Source: Typha latifolia (lineage: Eukaryota; Streptophyta; Magnoliopsida; Poales; Typhaceae). From it: a DNA stretch of 64,000 nt. Below the pieces are notes generated by a model. It saw nothing but the letters and a program-made list of their open reading frames with translations. It was not told the DNA's origin and made no database searches. Shown in pieces: positions 37,990 through 49,256 of this stretch. The stretch covers positions 16,518,704 to 16,582,703 of the forward strand of contig CM034099.1 in assembly GCA_019914945.1 (NCBI GenBank). The letters are read 5' to 3'. The position numbers and the translations under genes were made by a program. Every line of letters begins with the position of its first letter. Positions within the stretch are counted from its first letter, which is position 1.

Positions 37990-38200
37990 GCCCCGTGGGA
38001 CCTATCAGATGATGGATCAAGATCAACATCGATGGCTTCTGCAACCCTTTCTCTTCATCGGTTGATGTAGGTTTTGTCATTAGAAACCACAATGGCTCCC
38101 TATAGACTATACGAGTGACGATGCAGCAGCTTTGGCAGTTTCAACTATTCTTGATGGAGCTTAGGTTGTTTCGGATGATGCTCCAACAAACCCAGGGACG
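37990..38200 (+). mobile_element. LINE RNase H relic
   Basis: The translation contains KINIDGFCNPFSSSVDVGFV followed by IRNHNGSL. This is the first strand and catalytic aspartate region of the RVT_3 RNase H domain of plant LINEs. DDAAALAVSTILDGA follows. Stops and a missing remainder show it is a fragment. Confidence 0.6.
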
Positions 38201-38335
38201 ATACTGCTGCAAAATCCTAAAATTCAACCATATAATTAGTTTCAGCTATTCCTACTGAAACTTAGGTTGTTCGGATGATGCTCCAGCAAGTCTTAGGGAA
38301 TATAATGCCGTAAAATTCTAAAATATGACCCTATT
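38127..38335. repeat. Two-copy tandem duplication, about 105 bp
   Basis: CTTAGGTTGTTTCGGATGAT and CTTAGGTTGTTCGGATGATG mark two copies, each followed by GCTCCA(A/G)CAA and ending in AAAAT(C/T)CTAAAAT. The duplication lies at the broken end of the LINE relic. Confidence 0.65.
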
Positions 38336-38339
38336 ATCT

Positions 38340-39150
38340 TTTGTCACCCTCCTAAATAGAACGGTTCAAAAAGTCATTGGGCTCAGTTCAAGCTCTAAAT
38401 GACCCAAGCCGTTTTTTTAGAGCTCAAATGTATTATTAAGCTTAGCCGAGCTGGAGCTAGCTCACTCGAGCTTAGCTTGCTATTGTGGCAATATACAAAT
38501 CAAAGGCTCTCTCTCAAGTCTCAACCCTAGAAAATCGACACCGCTCTCGTCCAAATCATCATGACCCCTATCCATGGATTCCCTCACCAGAGCCATTCCC
38601 GTCTTACTAAGCGTCTCCTCCTCTCTCCTTCTAACCCTTTGTCAAATCTTAGCAATCGAGCCTAGCATGATACTGGGGGTATCGTTAGGGTTTTGGTAGG
38701 GACTTTTGTGGTGCTAGCAATCGAGGATGGAGGATCCTTCTCGACTCCTGACAATGTTGATGTTGGAGGCTTTGCGAAGACTCTGGCAAGATCTCCCCGC
38801 CACCGATGAGGGTCGAACTCTCTATTTCTTCACCGGCAATGGAGGAAAGGCTCAATTCTTTAGATGAGACTGAAATGAAGACGAACTCGCACGACTCTCC
38901 TCTATATTGTCTCCTCAACTCTAACCCTAAGAACACTAACGCCCTCCGGCTTTGGTCCCTCATGTACATGAAACTTGAGTTCAGGGATGACAGTGAGGTC
39001 CTCTCCCTCCTCCATTGTCTCATCGAGTTAGAGATAAGCTAAGTCAAGCTAAGCTTTTCCAGCTCGAATCAAGCTTGAGTTGGGAAAATAATCGAGCCGA
39101 CCCGAGCTAGGCCCAATTCGCTCAAGCTTGGCTCATTTACACCCTTACTC
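38340..39150. mobile_element. GAGCTC-rich transposon with gene-like interior (family B, copy 1)
   Basis: The left side (TTGGGCTCAGTTCAAGCTC, GCTCGAG-type motifs to 38480) and the complement of the right side (GGGTGTAAATGAGCCAAGC, TTGAGCG, to 39040) are built from the same motifs as the ends of the element at 51518-52720. Between them lies GC-richer DNA (about 38515-39030) resembling a gene leader plus broken coding sequence. One frame (38830-39040, ERLNSLDETEMK ... LLHCLIELE) faintly resembles a TPR helix pair. No clean target duplication was found. The identity of the enclosed gene is unknown. Confidence 0.5.
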
Positions 39151-41830
39151 CTTGTATGTCGTCTCGAGTCTCCTTAGTGCAACTATAACCTAGTACATGA
39201 TAACATCCACCTACTACGTATAATGTTTTTGAGAAAAAGGTTATATAACATCTTTTTGTCGATAGTTGGTTCAAAAAATGTCACAAAATTCGAGCTAATA
39301 AAAGTAATAAAATTTATTAGAAGAACTTACTGAACACACAAAATTATACAAAGTTGAGTCTAATGCTTAACACTCTCATTAAGATCAATTTGTCACCTAC
39401 CTTTTGCTTTTGAAAAAATGGGCATGTCTTACAAGATTATATTGAGTTTATATCTTAATAGACTATTTTAGCACAATTATTTTCTTTTTCAAGCATTTTG
39501 TTTAACTTATAAATAGTCTAATCAATATTGTATTCTAATAGTTGAGTCCTCTCAGTCAAATCATATTTTAGGTTCGTGACCAAGGCTTCCTCACAAATTT
39601 ATTTATCCAAATAGTCTACCTCCCAAACTGATTATGTAATGAGGTTTATTTTAGATATGGCCATCGCATAGGCCAATAAAAAAATACTGAATTTATAAGT
39701 TTTTTACATAAGATACAAAACACTAATTTTTTTAGCTATTTATTCCAAATATAAAATATTAAGCTTATTAGCATTTTATATAATAATTACGTGTAAATAT
39801 AAGAAATGAGAGGAGAGTGAGAAATTTTAATTTACATTTATGTTACTCAAACTTAAATGTAATATATTTTTCTAGTTTATCCGATAGTAATATAATTCTT
39901 GTTATAATACAAAATATAAAAATTATCGTTCTCTAATAGCTTAACTTAAGCTTGTAGAGTACGTCATGGTTTCAAATCTTATTGTGTTAATTTGTATCTG
40001 AAAATATAAAAACTCCACTCGTTGAAATTAGATTCACTTCTTCGTTCTCTAATAGTTTAAGCTTTTAGAGTAACGAGTGGGTTAACAATTATAACACGAT
40101 AATTTCTCTAGTTATCTAATTACTGGATAAATACAAATCAATATATAATCTTTTTTTTTCTATACATGTATTTTTATAGGAATAAAATGTTATTTAAATC
40201 AGTGTCTTTTGTGGGATCACGACTTATAAGCTTTAACTTTGGGAGGATAAATAAGTTTGAGAAAGGCAAATCTTCTCTCAGTCCTAATGTTAGTTTATAA
40301 GAACAATTTGAGCTTTAAATCAAATTTCTTTTTCTTTTCTTTTTTTAAGCTAGAACGAATTAATAGGCAAAAATCTACTAATGATTGTTGATTGGCGAAT
40401 AATTGAGATCCCCAAGCTAGTTTAGTTGGGGCAATAATAAGGCCCAAGTTGTTTCAAGCCCAGTACAGTCATAGTAGAAAATTTGGGCCAAATTAGTCTA
40501 TAGCCTATAGGATGGTTGTCTTTTTTATCTTATACCGATCCAACACCATTTGAAAAGGAAGAGAGATTTAGTGCCAGCCTACCCGTCTTGGATCAATTGG
40601 AGCATGTTTTTAGATGTGCGTTAACATATTGATTACATATATCTAATATTCATAATCGCACCTAAAAATAAATATTTAGGAAATGTAAAAATAGAGCAAG
40701 TGTGATCGGATTTGTGAGATACATACTACTAATATACCGGTGCGCATCTAATGGTGTACTCAGATCGATCTACATGAGATTAGTCGTATTGAATATATTT
40801 CCCTTAGACTGAGTTCTATTACATCTAAACTAGTTTAGCTTTACTCATTTTTTTAAACTCTAAGAGAGGAGAGAGAGAGAGAGAGAGAAAATGATAGAAG
40901 TAAAAGTTAATTAAAGTGCTATTTTCTCAAAGGTATTAAATTTTATTGGTAAATATAAAATACAAGAGTAGAAGACATGGAAGTAGGTATTAATAAAACC
41001 TTAATCAAATGGACCAACAATCCAAGTCTTACATTAATAGTGATATTACTTATAAACTTAAAAGTAGTTGAACTCCATAGTATTTTAGTTGTGTAATAGT
41101 TGAAATTAATTCGGAACTCGGTTATATATTCTCCTCTTCAGGTTTCTTACTGTGTGGTTTTGCTTCATGTAGGCCCAAAAGTGTTCTATTTGAGTAATAG
41201 TAGAGTCATTTTTTGGCATATTTAAGCCATGGCCATGGTTGTGCCTCTCTAAATTGATTTGATTTAAAGACTCCTAAATTAATTTAGTAACCAATTATCT
41301 TCTTATCTTTTTTATATCCGATCAAATTTATTCTTAAAAAAATTAAGACTAAAAGATGAGACTACCTAATCAAGCTCAGGGCTTAGCCTCATTTCAAATA
41401 AAGCCGCCTAAATAATTTATGTTTAGCTTGATATAGTTTGAATTATATATACATTTATAGGTAATTGTATTTTAAACCATTAGATTGGGGGTGTACTTCC
41501 GTAAGTCTATTACCTCCAAACAAATTGAATGAGCTAGCAAAGAGAAGCTACAAAATAAGCTTTAGCTTAATTTATCAAGCCAAAAGAGCTGAACAGGAGT
41601 CGGTTCGAATTCCTTTTAATAAAAGCATTGTGGTTATCTCTTACAATTTAGCCTACTATTATATTGGCTAATCATGATCATGCCAGTCTTAATCGAATTC
41701 AAATAATGAAAGATATTTTGGAGACAACCCAGTAGTTACCTTTTAAAACCAAGGATTATCTCCAAACGATAAAGAAAAAAGAAAAAGATATGAGCAACAG
41801 AGTGGGTCAAAGCTGGTACCGGAAAGAGAG
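39150..41830. other. AT-rich intergenic DNA
   Basis: No open frame with coding character was found. Short A/T runs and a (GA)n patch at 40866-40887 are the only simple structures. A small frame at 41465-41671 has no recognisable similarity and is not called. Confidence 0.5.
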
Positions 41831-41835
41831 GCTTA

Positions 41836-42776
41836 GGATGGGGAGTTTTTTTTTTTTTTCTGACCAAATTATATTAGTTTTTTATTTTATTTATCGAAAT
41901 AGTTAACACCTCAAACTTGATATTAAAATGAGTCTATTTCATTGTAGCCCTAAATAAAATATTAAAATTTTATTAAGTATTTTACCTAGATAAAAATAAA
42001 ATACTAATCAGATCAGCAATTTTTTTAAGTAAAACGATAATACGATCAACGTTTTATTGAAATAAAAAATATTAAATAATTCAACGATTTACTAGAAAAA
42101 GAGAATATACAAAAAGCATGTGTTTTATTGTTAAATGTACAAAAAAAATGTCTGTTTCACTGTAGCCCTAAATAAAATATTAAATTATTAAGTATTTTAT
42201 CTAGCTAAAAGTAAAATGTTAATTAAATCAGTATCTTTTTCAAGTAAAATAATGATATGATCAGCGTTTTTATTGGGAAAAAATGCGAGATAATTACTAG
42301 AAAAGGAGGATATAGATAAAATAAGTGTTTTATAATTAGAAGAACTAAATGAGAAAGATATATGTAAAAGTATACAGAAATTTTTTTTAACATTATAAAG
42401 TTTGAGTATCATTTTAGTCATAAAATACATAGTTGTGAAAATATATAAGAGTTATATAAATTGGAATAATATACCAAAAGAAAAAGACCACAATTCCTGT
42501 AAAAAAATCTATTTTTAAAAAAAAAAATTCTAAGAAAGAGCTCAACTCTTCGGTGTGTTTTAATATGAAATGATGATATAATTAATATTTTACTTTTAGC
42601 TTAATAAAAATGCTAACTTATTAGTATTTTATGTAGAGCTACAGCGCGGGAGACCTATTTTAATATTAAAGTTGAAATAGAGTCTATTTGGAAAATTAAT
42701 TTTTCAAAAACGGTTAGTTTGATCAAAAATTCTATGATGGGAGAGAATATTTTTTTTGTTTTTAATATAAATTATA
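41836..42776. mobile_element. Inverted-repeat element with internal tandem duplication
   Basis: The left arm (CTGACCAAATTATATTAG, then CTTGATATTAAAATGAGTC, then TGTAGCCCTAAATAAAATA) is matched by the complement of the right arm (TTTGATCAAACTAACCG, CTTTAATATTAAAATAGGTC, TGTAGCTCTACATAAAATA). Part of the left arm is duplicated in direct orientation about 218 bp further on (from 41933 and 42151). Limits are approximate and no target duplication was confirmed. There is no coding content. Confidence 0.6.
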
Positions 42777-43338
42777 GTTTAATTAACTTTTTTAACGTTC
42801 TAGTTAATAATTAACTAATGGTTGTAATTTGATTTGAATAATAAGGTAGTTAAGCGATTAAATTTAAAATACAGAAAGTCAGTGGAAATCAAGCGAAGCT
42901 ATAGGAATAAATTATAATTTCCTTATCTTTCTGATATGAATAAATTATAATATCCTTTTCTTTCTGACAACAAGGAATAAATTCCTATAAAAAAAAGGAC
43001 GAATAATCTTATTTAACTTACAATATGGTTCAGGCCATGCCATTTATTCTGTTCAAACTCACATTTTTAACACATAGATGTCCAAAGAATTTCCTTGGCC
43101 TATTTGAATGGAAGAGTTGCCCAGTATTCTCAATATAACTGAAACACTAAATGAAATTTTCACTTCTCTATTAAAAAGAAAAGAAAAGAAAAGAAATTAA
43201 AGTTGCTTTCTCACAATTGAGGAAGTATATTGAGGAATATCCCTTTACCAATCAAACATACTTAGTGCACTTTGCTTAGTGGTGTTTATCCACTCATGAA
43301 AGAGAGTGCAATTAAGAGCTACATTAATGCTAGTAGAT

Positions 43339-43341
<3 letters not shown>
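42777..43341. other. AT-rich intergenic DNA
   Basis: The sequence TATCCTTTTCTTTCTGACAA is a near-repeat of TTTCCTTATCTTTCTGATAT about 55 bp before it (42920-42975). Nothing else could be assigned. Confidence 0.4.

Positions 43342-43379
<38 letters not shown>
43342..43379. repeat. (CT)n microsatellite
   Basis: A pure CT tract of about 38 bp lies directly upstream of the open frame at 43415. Confidence 0.9.
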
Positions 43380-43383
<4 letters not shown>

Positions 43384-43414
43384 GCAAAATTAGAAAAGCT
43401 TTGCTCCTTTGTCC

Positions 43415-43963
43415 ATGAAGCTTCATCCAAAGACCAAAGCAGAAGAAAAGGCTTCTTCAACTAAAAGTAAAGTTGCAGAGCAGTCGATATCCCAGGAGGA
43501 GAAAGGAAACGAAGGGTTACGGGCAAAAGAGGAGTCCATTACCTTACTGATGATGGCAACGTTAGAAAAAATTTCGTCGTCAAAGTGCAGCAGGTCTTCC
43601 AATTTCTGCGGATATTCTACTGGAAGGATGGAATATCCCAGTAGCACTTTGGCTCAGCGTCATCATGCATGGAAACAATACATTAAAAAGAGGCTACTAC
43701 TACGCGTAAGCCAATATGTGGGTCCGTCCGGGTCAACTCCACTAGTTTGGAGTCAATGGAAACTCGGCAATCCGATTTTGTTCTTAGTTATCAGACAAAA
43801 ATCATTTTGGAGATCTCACAAGATTAGAACGAGCATGATCACCAATCAAAGTGGTCAACGCCATGGAGAAAGGGAGGAGAACGTAATCTCCTTCGGAAAT
43901 GGATCGAAATTTCTATCGACAAAACTGACGTGGGGAAGCACCAAAGTTGCTTTCGTTTGGTGA
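43415..43963 (+). CDS. Hypothetical protein, 182 aa, unassigned
   Basis: This is the longest open frame in the window not explained by a recognised gene. The first ATG lies at 43415, in MKLHPKTKAEEKASSTKSK, about 35 bp after a CT tract. CT-rich leaders are common before plant starts. The N-terminal half is lysine/glutamate/serine-rich. The middle has YPSSTLAQRHHAWKQYIKKR; the remainder is unlike any family I know. A donor-like CGC|GTAAGC at about 43704 suggests that only the part up to KKRLLLR is coding, with the rest an intron. No TATA box, membrane segment or signal peptide was seen. It may equally be a chance frame or a decayed gene. Confidence 0.25.
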   Translation: MKLHPKTKAEEKASSTKSKVAEQSISQEEKGNEGLRAKEESITLLMMATLEKISSSKCSRSSNFCGYSTGRMEYPSSTLAQRHHAWKQYIKKRLLLRVSQYVGPSGSTPLVWSQWKLGNPILFLVIRQKSFWRSHKIRTSMITNQSGQRHGEREENVISFGNGSKFLSTKLTWGSTKVAFVW

Positions 43964-44123
43964 TAAAAGAGAATGTACGTAAAGTTTTTTATGGGCTTTC
44001 TTGGTTTGGTCTTAATTATTTATTGAGAATATATAATAATCTTTCAAAAATTTCTAACAGGGGAATAAGAAGTAAGGATGCAGGAATTTTAATTTGACTC
44101 CATGCAACTCCAAACAAGCTTGC

Positions 44124-44196
44124 CTTCTTCTTCTTCTTCTTCTTCTTCTTCTTCTTCTTCTTCTTCTTCTTCTTCTTCTTCTTCTTCTTCTTCTTC
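44124..44196. repeat. (TTC)n microsatellite
   Basis: About 24 perfect TTC units. The poly-lysine frame on the opposite strand is an artefact of this tract. Confidence 0.95.
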
Positions 44197-44710
44197 ACAT
44201 TTAATTTTAAAATCGAATAGTTAAAATACATAGAACATAGTTGAAATCACGCTAAATCACAGTAAATGAAATGGGTAAACTATAATTTGTCCAAATAGTT
44301 TCAAAAGAATGTAAACGACAACCATGCATTTGAAATATATTGTTTCATAAACTTGAATAGCTTTGCAATAAACTATTCGATCCAAGCCACGTCCTCTTGG
44401 GCGACAAAAATGACAACCTTCCAATGGATGGACGCCATGGGCCACATGATATGATTCCCTTGCATAATTTTAATTACGTACAGAAAACAACTGAAGCTTA
44501 TACGATATATTCTTATTCCCTTTCCTGAAACCAAGAGAAGAGAGGGAGCCCAACTTAATTCCTTTCTCCTTGTAGTTTCTTGGTTACTTGTCTCCATCTC
44601 TTAGTTAGGGATCTACGGGTACGGGTGGCGATCGTTTCGTGTTATAGATGAACTTCATGCCCGTGTTAACGGTAATGCTAGCAGTAAAAACATGACCTAG
44701 TTAATAAATA

Positions 44711-45138
44711 GAGAAATTTGTATATAACTCTATGTCTTTTGATGAAATTATAATTTATACCATACATTTTTACTATTTATAAATTAAGCCCTATAATTTA
44801 TCAAATATGTGTAGAAAATATTCTACTGTTAGATCTGTTAGTTAAACTTAAGCAAACCTCTGAGTTAAGTTAACTATACTAATAAAATTATGAAAATACT
44901 TTCAACTAAGTTATATTAAAGATATTTTAGTTATTTTAAAAATAAGAGTATTTTATTTATTTTAAAAATAAAATATTTCTATTTAATAGAATATTTTCAT
45001 AGTGTTAGTTCAAATCTAACCCAGAGTATTTTCTGCACATATTTATTAAATCATACGACTTAACTCACAAATAGTGAGAACGTAGGATGTAAGCTATAAT
45101 TTCGTTAATTCCGTTAGCAAAGTGCGACAATTTTTGTC
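44711..45138. mobile_element. Mutator-like inverted-repeat element (family A, copy 3)
   Basis: The left arm from GAGAAATTTGTATATAAC, through GAAATTATAATTTATACC to ATGTGTAGAAAATA, matches the complement of the right arm (GAAATTATAGCTTACATCC to ATGTGCAGAAAATA) over more than 80 bp. The outer sequence aligns with the end of the copy at 13275 (GGGAAATTTATCAAAA ... ATTATAATTCACACCC). The flanks TAATAAATA and TTAGAAAAA agree at 6 of 9 positions, a possible decayed duplication. It lies about 360 bp upstream of the SULTR3 TATA box. Confidence 0.6.
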
Positions 45139-45501
45139 TTAGAAAAATGAGTGTGATTATTGATTCTCCTACCTACCTGAAGATGCTCTAAGAATTTATA
45201 CAAAAATATGTTATTTTATTAAATATATTAACAGAATGCCGGTAACAAGAATGGCTTTGCTAATAAATAAGTTCTACTTTTAACTACTTGGGTATATTTA
45301 GATGGTGATAGATGATGACACAAGGTATGAGTTTGGTTCTTTTGATTTTAATATTTAGTAAATTTTTTATTGAAATATCGTATGAGCGTGGTTATTAGAA
45401 AGGGCTAACTTTCTGTTTTGGAAAACAAAAGTCTCTTAAAGCAATTGCCAAACTATTTGCCCACTTGGCCTTACATTCCCACCTCCACCACCTCATCCAT
45501 C

Positions 45502-45509
45502 TATAAATA
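45502..45509 (+). promoter_or_regulatory. TATA box of the SULTR3 gene
   Basis: TATAAATA lies 111 bp upstream of the start codon, in a stretch that otherwise turns CT-rich. A transcription start near 45535 and a leader of about 80 bases are implied. No other regulatory site is claimed. Confidence 0.65.
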
Positions 45510-45612
45510 TAATCTCTCCACACTCCTCTCCCCAAGCTAGCCTTCACCTAACTTCAATCCCTTGAGCAACTTCCTTCATTAATTTGCTTCCCTTAGCTTC
45601 TGCTATTCTGAC

Positions 45613-48600
45613 ATGGGTGGCAGCTCTAATAGAGTAAAAAGTTTGCCAGAATACCTTGACCTTGAGTCACCTCCAACCATGCAACCTATGGAGATCCACA
45701 AGATCTCTTTGCCTCAAGAAAAGACCACTTTCCAATCCCTCAGACAAAGGCTAAGTGAGATCTTCTTCCCTGATGACCCCCTGCATCAGTTCAAAAACAA
45801 GTCATTCTTCAAGAAAGTGGTGTTAGCTTTACAATACTTCTTTCCCATCTTCCACTGGGGCTCTGAGTACAGTCTTCAGCTCCTCAAGTCTGATGCAGTC
45901 TCAGGCCTCACCATTGCAAGCTTGGCCATCCCTCAAGTGAGTAAAAGCTGCCAATCTTTTGTATAAACTGCTGAAATGATGATTAGCTTGTGGAAGTCTA
46001 ATCTTTTCGCTTATGTTACACAGGGAATTAGCTATGCAAAGCTTGCAAATTTGCCTCCTATCATTGGCCTGTGTGAGTATATATTCTAAATCTTCCTGTA
46101 AACTTATTGTTTTGTTCAGTTCAACCAGTGTAGAATTTTTTTATTACTTAGATTGTATGTTTCATTAATCTTGTGTCTTTTTCTTTTTTGTTTAATTGGG
46201 GATTACAGATTCAAGCTTTGTGCCACCATTGATATATTCAGTTCTTGGGAGCTCAAGAGATCTTGCAGTTGGCCCTGTATCAATTGCATCATTGGTGATG
46301 GGAACTATGCTCAGAGAGATGGTCTCACCTGATCATGAGCCAATGCTATATCTTCAACTAGCCTTCACAGCCACCTTCTTTGCTGGTGTATTCCAAGCCT
46401 CATTGGGTTTTCTAAGGTAAGTGATCCTCTCACAAGTACTTCATTTGATTCCTGAGCCACCATCTCACCATTTAATATTTCATTTACATGCATAATTCAC
46501 TTGTATTTTACTTAATTTTTATGCTTTTGGAATAACTTTGTCTAGTGATGTCAACTTTATATTCTTTTTTGACTAATATGTTCAGTTATTTTTTGGTGAT
46601 ATAGACTAGGTTTTATCGTCGATTTTTTATCAAAACCAACGCTAATTGGATTCACCGGTGGTGCGGCGATAATTGTATCCCTTCAACAACTAAAAGGATT
46701 GCTTGGAATAGTTCACTTCACTACTCAGATGGGCTTTATTCCTGTAATTCTATCAGTTTTTCAGCACAAATCAGAGGTAAGAAGAAACTTAGGGCAATAG
46801 CAAAAGAATTCTTTTGTCAACCAATTTGATAATTTTGTCTAATGTATATGTTAACCTTTTTATTTGTTCGTGCAGTTGGCCTGGCAAACAATCCTTATGG
46901 GTACCTTATTCCTGGTATTCCTACTAATAACAAGACATATAGTAAGTTTCTAAATATCTCTTTTTCACAATAATATCTACTTTCCTTAAGGATATTTCCT
47001 AAAAAGAAGGGTTGTGGTTTAAACCTCACATTATGGTGGGTCTTTGTTGCTTGCCACTAAAAGGAATTAAACTCCACTAAGATTTACTAGTTAGTATATC
47101 TCAATTTATAATTATAAATTTTCAAAGATAACCTAGACTTGTCTAATCCTGATTTTATTACTGTTACATTTGTATAAATAACTCATTTTTATTTCTTGTT
47201 GACCCAAATGCCTCTAGCCTTAGGATATATAACATAAAAGTATAACATTAAGATACATCAAATGAGAGGTTCACCTATATATTTTGTGTATTTGGTAGTT
47301 ATGTTCTTGGACTATTCTTAGAGTGTAATGAATGAATTGCATGATGCAGAGCATGAAGAGACCCAAACTTTTCTGGATATCAGCTGCTGCTCCTCTGGCA
47401 TCAGTCATTCTCTCCACCATCATTTCCATTGCCTTCAAAGCTCAGAGCCATGGCATCAGCGTAGTAAGTATTCTTCATATAGTCAATTAGTATATCCAGA
47501 CCTCAAAGCTTTAATTTACAACTATATATATAACACTTCTTAATGTTTTTGTCTCAGATTGGGCATCTGCAGAAAGGGGTGAATCCTCCTTCAGTCAACA
47601 TGCTTTATTTCCATGGCTCTTTCTTGGGTCTTGCCATTAAGACAGGAGTAGTCACTGGCATCTTGTCTCTCACTGTAAGCCATCTTCTCTGTAATATATA
47701 AGCTAATTTTGTAAGTTATGCAAACTAATACAGTATCAGACCCGAGGTTTCTGATGAACAAATTCCCATAATTCTTTCATTTCAGGAAGGAATTGCTGTT
47801 GGTAGAACATTTGCTTCTCTGAAAAACTATCAGATAGATGGAAACAAAGAAATGATGGCCATAGGAATCATGAACATGTCTGGCTCCTGTGCTTCATGCT
47901 ATGTTACAACAGGTATCATTGACTACTTATCCAATGCTAAAATTGCTTCATATCAATAACAACATCTCTTCTGCTCGTCTCATACATTCTAATGCTGTGC
48001 TCTGAAACATGACGCAGGATCATTCTCGAGATCTGCTGTGAACTACAATGCCGGTTCGAAGACGGCAGTTTCAAACATCGTCATGGCGTCCACTGTCCTC
48101 ATCACAATGCTATTTCTCATGCCACTGTTCTATCATACCCCTAATGTGATACTATCTGCGATAATAATCACGGCGGTTATCGGATTAATAGATTTCCGCA
48201 CCGCTGTCAGGCTTTGGAAGGTGGACAAACTTGATTTCTTAGCTTGCATGAGTGCCTTCTTTGGTGTTCTATTCATCTCAGTGCAGATGGGTCTCTTAAT
48301 ATCTGTAAGCACTACTCATAATTCGTCTAACCATGTGTGTGTGTGTGTGTGTGTGTGTGTTACCTATTTACCTAGCAATGTTATGTTATGAATTTGTTAA
48401 TGAGGAAGTACGCAATATAATCTTTTTCTTTATCTTTTTATGTGAATTTTGCAGGTCGGCATCTCCATACTTAAAATTTTGATACATGTGACAAGGCCTA
48501 ACGCAGTTGTAAAGGGGATTATTCCAGGGACTCAGAGCTATAGAAATTTAGGACACTATAGAGAAGCCATGAGGGTGCCTAGTTTTCTCATTCTTGCCAT

Positions 48601-49256
48601 CGAGTCCCCCATTTACTTTGCTAACTCCATTTACCTCCAAGAAAGGTGGGTCTCCCTAGTATTCTTTACTTATATATATAATATTGAGGTTTATTTTCCC
48701 CTCTCTTTTTTTTTAAAAAAAAAATTTCATCTTGCCTCTTTGGCAGAAGCTAAACGATTGTTTCCATTGATATATGCAGGATCTTGAGATGGATACGTGA
48801 GGAAGAAGAGAGGGTGATAAAAATGAGCCAGAGCTCTATCAAATGTATTGTTTTGGACATGGGTGGTAAGTACTAACCTCTGGATCAACTAAATCTACGA
48901 CTGCATTATAAATTTGGCTAATGAAACATTACATGCGCACAGCCGTGACAGCCGTAGATACGAGCGGCATAGAGATACTCGTAGAGCTAAAAAAGACACT
49001 CGATAATAGATCTCTTGAGGTAATACTCGATTTATTCCTGCTTAAATGAAGAAGAAGAAGAAGAAGAAATAGAATAACATAACTCAATTCTCAATTTCTT
49101 TGATTGGTGTAGCTTGTACTGGCAAATCCAGTGGGAAATGTTGCTGAAAAGCTTTTCAAATCAGAGGCTTGGGAGCTATTTGGAGCAGAGTGTATGTACA
49201 TGACTGTGGGAGAAGCCATTGCTGCAATGTCTTCTACGTACAAATGCCAGCCTTGA
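45613..49256 (+). CDS. SULTR3;4: SULTR3-type anion transporter, SULTR3;4/SPDT-like
   Basis: A SLC26/SulP-family H+/anion symporter. Thirteen exons: 45613-45936, 46024-46072, 46209-46416, 46605-46776, 46876-46941, 47350-47463, 47558-47674, 47786-47912, 48018-48304, 48455-48645, 48780-48865, 48943-49019, 49113-49256; they join in frame to 653 aa. Seen: the group 3 N-terminal [11 protein letters not shown], the SulP signature [68 protein letters not shown], about ten to twelve hydrophobic segments, and a C-terminal STAS domain (about 523-645) with VTAVDTSGI at 582-590. [10 protein letters not shown] and [12 protein letters not shown] are, as I recall, characteristic of SULTR3;3/3;4. Rice and Arabidopsis SULTR3;4 (SPDT) move phosphate in nodes rather than sulfate, so substrate should not be assumed from the name. 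Family certain; subgroup probable. Confidence 0.92.
48334..48361. repeat. (TG)n microsatellite in SULTR3 intron 9
   Basis: A pure TG tract of about 28 bp lies just downstream of the exon 9 donor. Such tracts can influence splice-site choice; no effect is claimed. Confidence 0.85.

Noticed and set aside
41590..41625. GGTTCGAATTCC, resembling a tRNA B box
   Set aside because: There is no A box or acceptor stem at the proper distance, and no cloverleaf can be drawn.
44016..44231. Poly-lysine open frame on the minus strand
   Set aside because: It is a direct translation of the (TTC)n tract with no flanking coding signal.
47900..48060. TTGS in place of TTGP in the SULTR TTG(S/P)FSRSAVN motif, first read as a lost key residue
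   Set aside because: Serine at this position is common in other SULTR groups as I recall them, so it is ordinary variation.
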